NCBI RefSeq assembly: GCF_037975245.1
Contig: NC_092570.1
Span: forward strand, 10,827,001 to 10,891,000
Direction of reading: 5' to 3'
From: Apostichopus japonicus
Lineage: Eukaryota > Echinodermata > Holothuroidea > Aspidochirotida > Stichopodidae
Length of the DNA: 64,000 bases
A model generated the notes under the pieces. That model saw only the letters and a program-made list of their open reading frames with translations. It was not told the DNA's origin and did not search any database. Positions 11,084 through 22,875 of this stretch are shown here, piece by piece; the first letter of the stretch is position 1; every line of letters starts with the position of its first letter. The position numbers and the translations under genes are program-made.

Positions 11084-14000
11084 GTCAGGTTGTTTCTCCA
11101 TCTCGTCCCTTCAGCCATTCTCAGTCAAAGCCGCTTAACATTTTTGTGGACGTCAGGAAATGACTCGGAAAATGTTCTATTTCTGAAATGTATTCACTGC
11201 ATATTTTGACAAAGAATTACATGTACGTATACATAAATTACAAGAATACACTGCTCAAAGTGCACATGACATGTATAGGCCTATGAATAAATACTGTTGT
11301 TTACAGTGATCGTATAGGAAATGTGATCTACTTATATTCGGAGACAATTTGTGCGATTCCTGCTTTAATTGTTTGACAAAATTAAAGGGCTTATGTCGTG
11401 CAAACCTGTCATCTCATGCTTATTGATGCCTCATTTATTGTAATAAACTATGCGAATATTATCGTAAATGAACGAACAGTGTTATAAAAATGTACCTAAA
11501 ACTTCCCTCTTGTGATCCTGTCTTCCCGTAGTCTGACTGGTGTAAGCATGGTCGTCAAGTGCCCCCTATAGTCCAACACTCTCCCTGACAACAAATACAT
11601 GTGTTTTAATAAGCTTCTGGATAAATTGTTCTAGAATAAACATTCTTGGGAACTTTTACCCCGCAACGTCGGTCTTTGACGTAACTATGACATCAAAGGT
11701 ACTTGTAATATATAGATGTGAACACAATGTATATGCAAAGCCCAGTTACCGGTGTATCGATCAATCTGTTGCATTTCCATTTGTTTCATCAGACGTATTT
11801 TCTGTATTATTATGATACAGTGACTTGGAATGATTATGAACACCGCCTTAGTATCTGCTTATTTTCTCGAACAGAATATCATTTTGCATTTGGTTTCTTC
11901 GAGCGTAATTGTCATCTATAATAGCATCTGCTTCTTCGAATGTAAACCTTTTGCATGATTGTGCTAACACATAACTGGAAACCTTATTTATAATGAATCA
12001 AAACTGATTGACTTTCCCGAATTTCCATACTGATGAGAATATAAACCTACGCCCTTGTTTACATATAGTGTTACTAAATCATAGATCTTTCAAAAGCTCT
12101 GTCTATTGTGTTTTGAACTTCAAGTCAGATTAACATTCGATACGAACACAAACTGTACACGGATACCAATATATCTGAAAATGTTATTATGTCACAGAAA
12201 TTTTAGTTCTATTTGGATGGAAAAGGAAATTCTAATACAGGTTTAAATCCTTCTAAAAAAAATTCACCATTGAATTGTAATTAGAATCACTGCAGAAGCA
12301 ATGAGAATATGCATGTGAATGAACAGACTAAGTATAGGATATGCTATGAAATGAAGAAAACAAAATAAGATGTATGTTACAAACAATATAAGTAGTTGTT
12401 ATCACGAAATGTTATAGTGGAATTTAAACAAAACTAAAATATTTTAGTGTTTATGATAAGGATCGTGATACTAAAATACCAGAGAAATGGACTTTTCCTT
12501 GTCATATGTCCTCTGTGTCTGGCACTGAATGATAATTATGGTAAATAAAATCAAGAGGGCAATTTGCGGAAGTGCATATCTCATCGCAAAACTCTTTCCT
12601 GAACATTTGAATATGGACTTCATAAAAGCATGTTATTGGCTACTGAACAAAACAGCATTTAGCCCGTCTGATTTTAGACATCAGTCGCCATGGTAACCGT
12701 GTATTTTGATATTGCATTACGGAGCAACTTCTGTGACCAAATCTGAAGAATATTGGATGGTTAAGGAGATTTTTATATCTGTAAGAATTAAAATTACACA
12801 TTGAACCTTTTACTTCAGTTACGTTGGTACCCACATATTTTGTTAATATTTCACATTCCCATTAAACCTGTGAAGATTGGTTGTCAATCACTGTTCCCCC
12901 ATGTAGTTATGCATGCAACAAAATAACTTGCCATTGCATTTTCCACTGGCTTTTTTAACCTTACATTTTTTCTGAAAGTTTGTCTGACACAAGTTCTCAT
13001 CATTGGTCACTTTCTAATAAAGTTGAAAAATAAAAGCAATGTAGGGGGATTTTTTTGTCAAAAATTAGACATTTCGTTTTATAGTTGGCGTCTGCTTCTA
13101 AGAGATCTATGTGCGCAAGGACAATATGATGAACAACGGCCGAGCTCCTTCACATCTCAAAGACCTTCCTATTGTGAAATATGAGGGATATTACCGGGAA
13201 ATCACGGCCACACATGTGTTACGGTCACGGTAATTGTGGCTTTCTATGTTCAGGGGTTACACTGGGAAAGAGTAGCCTACGCTATCTATCCCTTGGAAAT
13301 CGAATATATGAAATTCCTAATCTATCGAGGTGAAATCTAAAATATCTGCTGTGCTGTCTGTGTAGTGATAGCATTCGGTAAATGATTAAATTGACGCATT
13401 TTACGACCATATGAATCACTTCAAAGATATGACATGACTGTATCACGTTCAAACAACTGAAGCTATATCACTCTACAGTAGATCACTGCACACGTCTTAA
13501 ACCCGATAGATATACTATAGACTATAAGATATGTGTATAATATGAGCTATACATGTACAGAGTGAACTAAAATTAGCAAAGCAATCGTTTACTAGCACGT
13601 TTATGAAAGGTGGCAATGTTTCTCCATATTGGTGTAACAAGATATGAACCAATTACTTTGCAACGACATGTGCGGCCTTGGTAGTGTGAATTTTTCCACT
13701 TAACGGCGTGATCGAGATATGGACAAAATTTACTTTTATTCTAAGATAATAAGATAAATAGTGTTTTGACCCAATGCGAAGGAGTCTAAGATGTCTTTCC
13801 CTTTCAAAAGATCATCTTTGCGGAGTGTCTATATTATTCATGCAATTGAGTAGAAATGGAAATCTCAATGGAGAAACCCCAAAGGACGAGTCTTCAAGAT
13901 TATTTCACGCTTACCAAGGTAGTATTCGATATGCATTCATTTTGCCCGCAAACGCGGTGATGGCTAATATAGTCTGCTTAATGGCTGCCGAACACAAAAT

Positions 14001-14100
14001 TCAGTTTTCATTTCGATTGCTTGAAAGATCTGCTTGTCTACTAACTATTACACCTCAGTTTGTAAATGTTTCATCGAAATGTGATCTATGGAATTCCATT
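11084..14100. other. Intergenic, no gene recognised
   Basis: About 3 kb of AT-rich sequence. The longest ORFs (about 110 codons near 13774) have no family features, no repeats and no supporting splice context. I see no RNA gene or transposon ends. Confidence 0.4.
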
Positions 14101-14124
14101 TCGTAATATGCATATTATATATAG

Positions 14125-14262
<138 letters not shown>

Positions 14263-15299
14263 AGTCAGGTGGCTTAGCAACTTTAACGTTACCGGCCGGA
14301 CAAAAGTACCAAATTTGGCATGGAGTTTCTTTTCGACCTATCTATCGATTTTATCCGTGGAACCCACTTTATCGGTTCCGATTTTTCAAGATGGCGGCCA
14401 AAATCCAAGATGGCCGCCAGAAAAAAAAAAGGAAATGTCATATATCTGGCTGTAAAAATCGGAGATGAACAAATGAGGGGTCAATTCAGGTGTTTCCGGG
14501 GCCACTGAAACAGATGATGATCATGGCATGTTGCTTGAGTAACCCACTTCCAAGATGGCGGCCAAAATCCAAGATGGCCGCCAGAAAAAAAGGAAATGTC
14601 ATATATCTGGCTGTAAAAATCGGAGATGAACAAATGAGGGGTCAATTAAGGTGTTTCCGAGCTCACTGAAACAGATGATGGTCATGGTATATTGCTTGGG
14701 CCACCCACTTCCAAGATGGCGGCCAGAATCCAAGATGGTCCCCTGGAAAAAAAGGAAATTTCATATATATTCATTCCCCAGACCCCTGTGCCCTTTCTGA
14801 TCGGGACCATCAAACCTTCCGTCCTCAAACGTGTAAATGAAACCGGGCTAGCACCCTGACTATATGTTATGGCTGGTATTCTAATTGTGTCACTTTGGTT
14901 CAGGAAGCCACTTAGGACTTATTGTGGAACTTTGAGGTGTGATCGACCGTGGATAGACACTGTCGCAAAGCCCGTTCTTATATGGGAGTTACGAGTGTCA
15001 TGTAAGACTGATTACATTGAGTCAACTATATAATAGGGTAACCTGAGGGAAAACCGACTAGATGTGAATACCGACTCATTGAGAGATTTTGTACGATTGT
15101 GCACCCTTCATAAACACAACGTCAATTGTGCGAACAACACACGCTAAGCAGGTCACTAGTCATCTGAGGTATTTAAGTAGTCTTTTCGAACCTGTACTCC
15201 AGGGCTACTGTTAGCGAGGATCTCCAGGAAGACTTGTTGTCTGGTATAGCCAAGGCCCCCCCCCCCCTCATAGTAAAACGATAGCTTGGGTTCGAATCC

Positions 15300-16740
15300 C
15301 TCCGTTGGTGAGCTCTGGACAGCGGTAGCAGCGATGAAGAAGGGAAAGCCCCCGGTCCCGATGGCCTCCCTGCTGAGTTCTATAGGACCTTCTGGGAGGT
15401 TCTCGGTGGGGACTTTAGAGACGTGTTCGCTACCGCTTTCCAATTGAATTACATGAGCCAAACACAGAGGGCTGGAAATATTGTTCTCCTCCCAAAGTCG
15501 GGAGACCCTTTAGACCCTAATAGGTGTGCAATAACGCTGTTAAATCGGAACTACAAAATCCTGGCCAAAGCATTAGGAAATCGCTTAGCGGATGTGATGC
15601 CGGATATTGTAGGTCCTCTCTAGACTTGCGCTGTGCGAGTCCTTCGGATTGAACTCGAATTTACTTAACGAATTTAATTAACGAATTTACTTCTGGTCCC
15701 TTCCCGGTTCGAAGGGGAGTCCGTCAGGTTTGTCCCCTCTCCCCGTTGTTGTATGTTCTCTTCAGCGAAACGCTCAGTACCTCGCTGGACAGATGCTTGG
15801 GATTTCGGCCTTTCAATGTACCGGGTGGGGCTAGAGTTAAATGCGTGCAATATGCCGATGACGTCACTTGTATTGTGTCGGACCTCGTCTCCTTCAAGCC
15901 TTCATCGAAGGTTTTGGCCACCTTCCAAGAGGCTTCTGGTGCCAGACTTAACAAGTCCAAGACCAAAGGGCTGCGTTCAGGAGGTTGGCGTGGCCAATCC
16001 CTCCCGTTCGATGCTACTTGGTCGGATGTCATGATCAGGGTAATCGGTATCTTCCCTGGGAAGGTAAGTTGTCAATCGTTTTATTGTTCTTCTCCGTTGG
16101 TATCCTGGTACGGTGATCGCTGCACCAGATTATGCCTTGGTGCGATTGGAGAGGATCATTTTTTATTTAATTAAGGGAAAGTGCAAACCAAACTTTCTCA
16201 AAAGGACCGTTCTGTAAAAGACCCCCTTGAGCGGGTGGGCATGGTTTGGTACACCTACCATCTTAACTGCGCTTTCTCCTTTTGAAAGGTTTTTTCGTTG
16301 CGTTTGAGAATCCCTTTGCCGTTTGCCTTTTTGTTAGGTTCTGGGGTGGTTTTCTTTTTCGCCACTACTGGCCCGGATCCTTTTCCAACAACCGGCTTCG
16401 GGGGTGTATACTAAGATTGGTGACTCACTTAATAGAATCAAAGAGGAGGGTGGGCCAGATGTTCTGCTGAACGTGGCCCCCTCGGCTTGCCAAACCATCA
16501 TCTCTCCAGGTGTGTGGCAGTCTGTGTGTTGTAAGTCACTAGATAGCCGTCTCCTGGACTTGGCGAGGAGGATTGCACATGGGGTCCTCATCACTAACCA
16601 TTTCGCCTAGTCAGGTGGCGATTAGGTTATGGGATTTGTCCCTGTAAGGGCTGTAAAGCCATCAGGACTATGCAATACCTTTTGCTGGAGTGTCCCTTTG
16701 TCCGGTTGGTGTGCCTTCATTATTGGTGTTATTGGTTGTT
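15300..16740 (+). pseudogene. Degenerate Tx1/L1-like LINE reverse transcriptase in the fold-back loop
   Basis: Frame-shifted remnants of a non-LTR retrotransposon pol follow in order: GKAPGPDGLPAEFY (about 15342-15383), then GNIVLLPKSGDPLD and AITLLNRNYKILAKALGNRL (15423-15620). A gap or deletion of several dozen residues follows, then VRQVCPLSPLLYVLFSETL (from 15722) and the catalytic YADDVT box (about 15854-15871). Further on are DLARRIAHGVLITN (16557-16600) and a zinc-binding-like tail ending near LLECPFVRL. The order matches Tx1/L1-clade RT. Stops and frameshifts make it non-functional. It carries no endonuclease domain in this window. Confidence 0.8.
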
Positions 16741-17337
16741 ATTGTTGTTGTTGTTTTAGTTATTAGTGTTATTTGTTGACCTCAGATGACTAGTGACCCG
16801 ACTTAGCGTGTGTTGTTCGCAGAATTGACGTTGTGTTTATGAAGGGGGGGGGGGGTTGTCTATACCAGACAACAAGTCTTCCCGGAGATCCTCGCTAAAA
16901 GCAGCCCTGGAGTACAGGTTCGAAAAGAACGACCTAAATACCTCAGATAACTAGTGACCTGACTTAGCGTGTGTTGTTCGCACAATTGACGTTGTGTTTA
17001 TGAAGGGTGCACAGTCGTACAAAATCCCTCAATGAGTCGGTATTCACATCTGGTCGGTTTTCCCTCAAGTAACCCTATTATATAGTTGACTCAATGTAAT
17101 CAGTCTTACATGACACTCGTAACTCCCATACAATAACGGGCTTTGCGACAGTGTCTATCCACGGTCGATCACACCTCAAAGTTCCCCAATAAGTCCTAAG
17201 TGGCTTCCTGAACCAAAGTGACACAATTAGAATACCAGCCATAACATATAGTCAGGGTGCTAGCCCGGTTTCATTTACACGTTTGAGGACGGAAGGTTTG
17301 ATGGTCCCGATCAGAAAAGGGCACAGGGGGTCTGGGG

Positions 17338-17407
17338 ATTATAATATATATATATAATATATATATATAATATAATATATATAATATAATATATATATAT
17401 ATAATAT
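17338..17407. repeat. AT-rich microsatellite inside the right fold-back arm
   Basis: TATATAATATA-type tract at a position where the left arm has only a short TCATATATATTC stretch. It is a local expansion specific to one arm. Confidence 0.8.
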
Positions 17408-17919
17408 GAAATTTCCTTTTTTTCCAGGGGGCCATCTTGGATTCTGGCCGCCATCTTGGAAGTGGGTGGCCCAAGCAACATACCATGACCATCATCTGTT
17501 TCAGTGAGCTCGGAAAAACCTTAATTGACCCCTCATTTGTTCATCTCCGATTTTTACAGCCAGATATATGACATTTCCTTTTTTTCTAGCGGCCATCTTG
17601 GATTTTGGCCGCCATCTTGGAAGTGGGTTACTCAAGCAACATGCCATGATCATCATCTGTTTTAGTGATCCCGGAAACACCTGAATTGACCCCTCATTTG
17701 TTCATCTCCGATTTTTACAGCCAGATATATGACATTTCCTTTTTTCTGGCGGCCATCTTGGATTTTGGCCGCCATCTTGAAAAATCGGAACCGATAAAGT
17801 GGGTTCCACGGATAAAATCGATAGATAGGTCGAAAAGAAACTCCATGCCAAATTTGGTACTTTTGTCCGGCCGGTAACGTTAAGCCCCAAAATTGTTGCT
17901 AAGCCACCTCACTATATAT

Positions 17920-17928
17920 ATATGTATG

Positions 17929-17972
<44 letters not shown>

Positions 17973-18010
17973 TGGAGGTGGAGAGAGAGAGGTGGAGAGA
18001 GGTGGAGAGC
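17920..18010 (+). repeat. (TA)n then (GA)n / GGTGGAGA purine-rich tract
   Basis: A short TA tract runs into GAGAGAGA and then GGTGGAGAGAG repeats. It marks the right flank of the fold-back element. Confidence 0.85.
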
Positions 18011-20088
18011 TGTGCACTCTGTTCAATCATCACACTTGGGTAATACATTCATAGTAACACAACGCCAGTCCCAAAAGGACGAAACCGGTCGTGAAGTGGA
18101 TTTTTGCTAGTGTGTTGATACACACACAACTTGACCCAGTATATATATTTGATGTATGCGCAAAGCTATTTTAAACATGTATACGGAAAAGTAGTTATAA
18201 CATTAGCATGAGCTACAATTGAAAAAGATAAAAAATAAGAACTGAAATCAGATATCTTGTCAAAATCAGTGTGATTGTACTAATATGTTCATATCGCTAC
18301 ACTATACGTTCACATATAGCCATGTTCATACATTATACAAAAACATTAACAATACATGATGTTAGTGAGTGTCTTCCTTTGTATCACTCATTACTTACAC
18401 TTAAGTTTGATCTTTCATGTCTGACGGTGTGAGTCTATCGGACACAATAAGATTTACATATGAAGAAAACATTTCTTTTATCAGTCTGTGTCGCTCCTCA
18501 GTATTACAATATTACGTTGCATATACATCCGTGATTAAGCAGGGAAAGCCATTGCTGTTGTGTTTCACTCCCTTGGGAGAACCAAAGTATCATATGAAAT
18601 AGCTCATAGCTACCGCCAAACACGAAGCTGATAAATATGCACATCTTATAAATTTTCAAATTTTAATTCTCGATCTTCATGACATTTGAGAAAAGTTTAA
18701 AGGGCCTATATAGAAGAGACATTGAACAAATCAATGTGAGCCTACGTTTACTCACATTGGCTTCCTGGTTGATCTATATTGGTTTCAGTGGGTGGTTTCA
18801 TTGTTTGACTGGAAGTGCAAGTTGACATTCAGTCAGTTTCATGAATCAGCAAATTACCCTAATTTGACATTTTCAATCATGCCGTAACATTATTTTCTTT
18901 TATGTCGATATGTTCGTTCATAACTTTGATCAAAGATGATGTCATCGTCTTCATTTTGTCAAATGGATGGTGAGAAGGTTTTGCTCTGCTACAGTCACCT
19001 GAGGGGTTTAAAACTCAGAGAATCTGCATGTGCAGCATTATTTGATTGAGAAAAGCGGATACAGACCTCAGCTCTTCTCATAGACGATCAATTTATCCAG
19101 AGCATATCGGAGACATTGAAGGGTTCTGTGCAGAAAGACCTCGAAATGAACTAATGTCGAATAAACTAATGATATAGCCTTGCAATTCCTAAAATCGAAA
19201 TTGGCAACACATTAGCTATAAGGCTTCTTTCACTGCTTTCATTTATTTGTAAATTACTCAGTATCGTCATTCAGCAATGACAGGAAACAGTATATAAGAA
19301 GTACAATAAAATGTATTACTTGAAGTTTTCTATATAATAAGATATATTTTTAAGTCCTCAGCAATCATTCAGATGGCATATAGAATAAATCCTGTTGCAA
19401 TTTGTAAATGCTATTGTTGGTCATACCATTAAAGATATTACATAGCTTGGGAAATATTGTTTCATATGCGAATATTGGCACAGCGTTTCAAAAACTACAA
19501 GAAGAATATGTCAACAATTTGTTTTCGACAGTTTCCCAATTTGTATGCGTAATACCGTCGTTTGCCAAGTGATCACGCGGTGACATAAACTCTGCAAGTG
19601 ATCGTTCACTGAATTTGGTACCATCAACATATGTTATTTTTTTTCTAAGTTCAGTCCCTTTATTACCCTTTAAATCAAACTTCGAATGCCCTAACCAGGA
19701 TGGTTAACAGGCCTATTATATAAATTAATGCATGTCGACACCTTCGGTTTTTCTCTTTAAAGCAATAACTTCCAATTAAGCATTTGATTGAAATATAATT
19801 AAAGTGTCAGTAACATATCTCACGAGTTAGTAATGCAATTTTCATGTACGACTGTATGTCTTACAAGATCAAACATTTACTTTTAGAAATTTTTCACTTA
19901 CTTTCATGAAAGTGCCCAGAATGAATAAGCTGAACTTCTGGAGAATTATTTGTTATTCATGAGTGTTCCCACAAGAGCTGAGATTGCACGAATTTAATTC
20001 TCTCAGGCAGTCAAACTGTAACTCACTTTACATGACAACGAACACAAAAACCGAGTTTTTATATACTTTTTAAGGTACTATACTAAGA
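18011..20088. other. Intergenic, no gene recognised
   Basis: About 2 kb of AT-rich sequence without recognisable coding, RNA or transposon features. The ORF near 18417-18602 (61 codons) shows no family resemblance. Confidence 0.4.
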
Positions 20089-20096
20089 ATGTACGT

Positions 20097-20813
20097 CAGA
20101 GGGGGCCATGCCAGAGGGGGCCATGGGGGCAATGCCCCTCAAATTTGCTTTGAGCTACAGTCTTGCCCCCCCCCCCCCAAAAAAAAAACTTCTTTTTTAC
20201 ATTTTTTCGAGTTCTAATCACAAGTATTCATACCTCAGGGCTCATGTTCATACTTCATATAAGGTCAGAACTTGGTAATCAGACCGAGATATTACACATT
20301 TGGGCCTTCATCATACCCACATACGGAGACTATTACAAACTAGCGCTAGCAACCCATGTGCATTTTCAGCGACCAATGATGCCACTCGTGGAGAATTTTT
20401 ACTGCACGTATAGGCCCTATAGGCCTATAGTGAAACTTGTTTGTGTGGAAATCTGGGCATGTGACTTAGAGTAGCTAATTTATTCATTGTATCCTTTTCA
20501 TAATGTGCGAAATTATTTATTCATTTACACACGCTGCATTACTGTTATTTTGTTAAAACGTAGGCCCCTGTGGCGTATTTCGAAACGATGGAATTGAAAG
20601 ATTATTATATTCAATTTCATATCTGCAATAGAGGTAAATTAAGAGAAAGTGTGTCATGTTCCACTGAACCATTGGATGTGTATTTATGCAGACGAGATGC
20701 CCATTAATACATGCATTTCTTGGTAATTCCTACCATCAACCATCACGGGGTTGCCCCCCCCCCCTTAAGAAAAATCTTGTCCCCCTAACAATAGAATGCT
20801 GGCTATGCCACTG
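20097..20813. mobile_element. 717-bp hAT-like element with 8-bp TSD
   Basis: Starts CAGAGGGGGCCATGCC and ends ATGCCACTG. It is flanked by an 8-bp duplication ATGTACGT at 20089-20096 and 20814-20821. The ends are G/C-homopolymer-rich ('GGGGGCAATGCCCC' on the left, C-runs on the right), as in several small hATs of this window. The terminal repeat itself is short and imperfect, so the call rests mainly on the TSD and the CAG...CTG ends. The 103-codon ORF inside has no recognisable content. Confidence 0.7.
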
Positions 20814-20821
20814 ATGTACGT

Positions 20822-22150
20822 CTAGTTGAAACATTCTTCGTCTGCCTCGTATTTGCTCCTTATACAGATATGCACCTACAAGGTATAAAGTTTATATTTC
20901 CATGACACAGAAACATTTTGCGAGGAATTTGCATAAGTTATGATCAGATTAACACTGCAATTATCTAAGAGGATAAGCAGGTCCTATACTCTTTTATGAG
21001 TTTTAAGAATATCCTTGTAGTGCTGATATAAGACACAGAACTTGATCACATAGAAGCTACTTCCCGCTTGTCGCTTGCAGCAATTTGAAGACCAACAGCT
21101 CACCCAAATGCGTCAACCTACACTGCTTTATTATACGTAGAGTCTTAAAGATCTGCTTTATTGGCACGCTATAGCTAGGAAAGGTTTGTGATTACGTAAT
21201 CGACCTCCCACCGTCGTAAATCAACCTCAGGCTCTACCCTTAGCCTTCATAGCATTTTAACACCATTAGGCTCTTTGTGAAACACTGTGTGGAAATATGT
21301 TCATGTCTACAGTGTAGTATAAAATCATACAGTGTTCACACAAAGACCCTCGTACAAGAAAAAAATATGTGGCAAGGGTTGCAGACTAATTGGTAAAAAG
21401 TAGTCATTTTACGACCAAAGGCAGGTCGATTACGTATAATCTCAAGATTTTTTTCCATGATAGCGTGCTATAGTTGGTGTCTATACAGCAGACCTTTAAC
21501 GTTAGGCAATGAAGTGCACAATTAATTTTCCAGATTTTGTAAGAAATTCTAAGAATAAAAAAATAATATGAATACAAGCCACTTGAAAGGTGTATGTATC
21601 GGAATGTAAAGCGAAAAGGAATCTTTAACATGTTTTTATAAATAATAATAAAAAACAATATTCCACGAAACAGTTTTATTCTGCTCGATCTGCACTACTA
21701 GGACGTAACAACACTTAACAGTGCCTATCCACGGAAAAGCATACTACTCCGTTAACGTTTCAAGGTTCCGAGAAATTGAAATGTGGCTTTTAAAGTGAAC
21801 AAATATACAACTCGTAGGATGTAACCCAAGTTTCCATCGATCAGCGATCAGTATTAGATTACCGCTAGACTGCGTCTGTTCTTTGGCATTTCTCTTGCAG
21901 TGACACAGACGGGCGACAGCACATGGATTGCCTAACCTATAGCTACAAGTTATATAACTAGTACTAGTACTAATACAACCATAAAGTTAACGTTGTATTA
22001 ACGCTACAGTATTAACTATGTAGCAGCTAAATACCCCGTGAGTTGTAATTCATTTGAACTAATATTTTCCCCCACAATATTGGAACTAATCTGGTGCACC
22101 AAGAGTTTCTCTGTCTGAAAATACGATAAGATTAGATTACGTCATAAAAT
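20822..22150. other. Intergenic, no gene recognised
   Basis: AT-rich unique-looking sequence. I see no exon, RNA gene or repeat structure worth naming. Confidence 0.4.
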
Positions 22151-22151
22151 T

Positions 22152-22340
22152 GAACAGCGGGAGACAACAACATCGAAGGTGACAACCACATTGAAGGAGA
22201 CAACAACATCGAAGGTGACAACCACATTGAAGGTGACAACCACATTGAAGGAGACAACAACATTGAAGGAGACAACGACAATGAAGAAGACAATAACATT
22301 ATATGAGACAGCAACATCAAAAGAGACAACAACATTATAA
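22152..22340. repeat. 18-bp minisatellite
   Basis: Units of the form GACAACCACATTGAAGGT / GAGACAACAACATCGAAG run for about 10 copies and decay toward the right. As 18 is a multiple of 3 the minus strand stays open (MLLSPSMWLSPS-type), which I take as a by-product. Confidence 0.85.
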
Positions 22341-22640
22341 CAAAGAGCATAGAAGTTAACAAAATACTACATTACCCTTTCGGCGTTCCATAGGCAAGCA
22401 GGCACGATATAGCTTCCATGTATTAATTTCTGTGGTGCACCCTTTGGTGAAGAGGGACAGAGTCTGCCAAATGACTAAAAAGGTGATTAGACTAAAAAGA
22501 AGGTTAGACGAAAAAGGTGATTTGAGGGAGTCGTCTTTTTTGAAAATCAGTATTTCATATCATTTTATTCAACATTAAGTATGAAAATCAATGTCGATTG
22601 CTAAAACGTGGCATTCATTCACTTACACAGGTCCGTTTAA

Positions 22641-22860
22641 GCATAGGCGTAGGAGGCGGGGGGGCTGGGGGGCTGCAGCCCCCCCCCCCAACCAAAATTT
22701 TTGGTGAAAATTCTGGCAATATGCTGAGAATTTTTCGGGCACCTACTGAAAGAAGAATAATTTGCAATGTGTTTTTTATTTTTTTGGGGTGAAAATTCGG
22801 GCAATGTGCTGAGAATTTTTCGGGCACCTACTGAAAGAAAAATAATTTGCAATGTGTTTT
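22641..22860. mobile_element. Truncated end of a GGCGTAGGA-type hAT family, with internal duplication
   Basis: Starts ATAGGCGTAGGAGGCGGGG and continues with G-rich then C-rich runs, like the left end of the element at 38546-38943. Two near-identical units carrying GGCAATATGCTGAGAATTTT and CGGGCACCTACTGAAAG follow (about 22698-22770 and 22792-22860). No matching right terminus was found. Confidence 0.5.
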
Positions 22861-22875
22861 TGAATAACTAGTACA

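Larger units (their letters stand above)
14264..17912. mobile_element. 3.65-kb fold-back element with 1-kb inverted arms around a dead LINE
   Basis: Left terminus GTCAGGTGGCTTAGCAAC is matched in inverse by the right terminus, which reads GTGAGGTGGCTTAGCAAC from outside (17/18). Both ends abut TA, suggesting a TA target duplication in the (TA)n tract. The arms (about 14264-15264 and 16844-17912) remain inverted copies throughout. Each has internal tandem units of about 150 bp carrying CCAAGATGGCGGCC and CAAGATGGCCGCC, then a shared 400-bp segment starting CCCCAGACCCC. The right arm has a further 70-bp internal duplication (16778-16852, 16941-17006). The loop holds LINE reverse-transcriptase remnants. 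The superfamily is uncertain; no transposase ORF was seen. Confidence 0.75.

Noticed and set aside
22132..22362. Minus-strand ORF with LSPSM repeats as a protein
   Set aside because: It is the reading of an 18-bp minisatellite.
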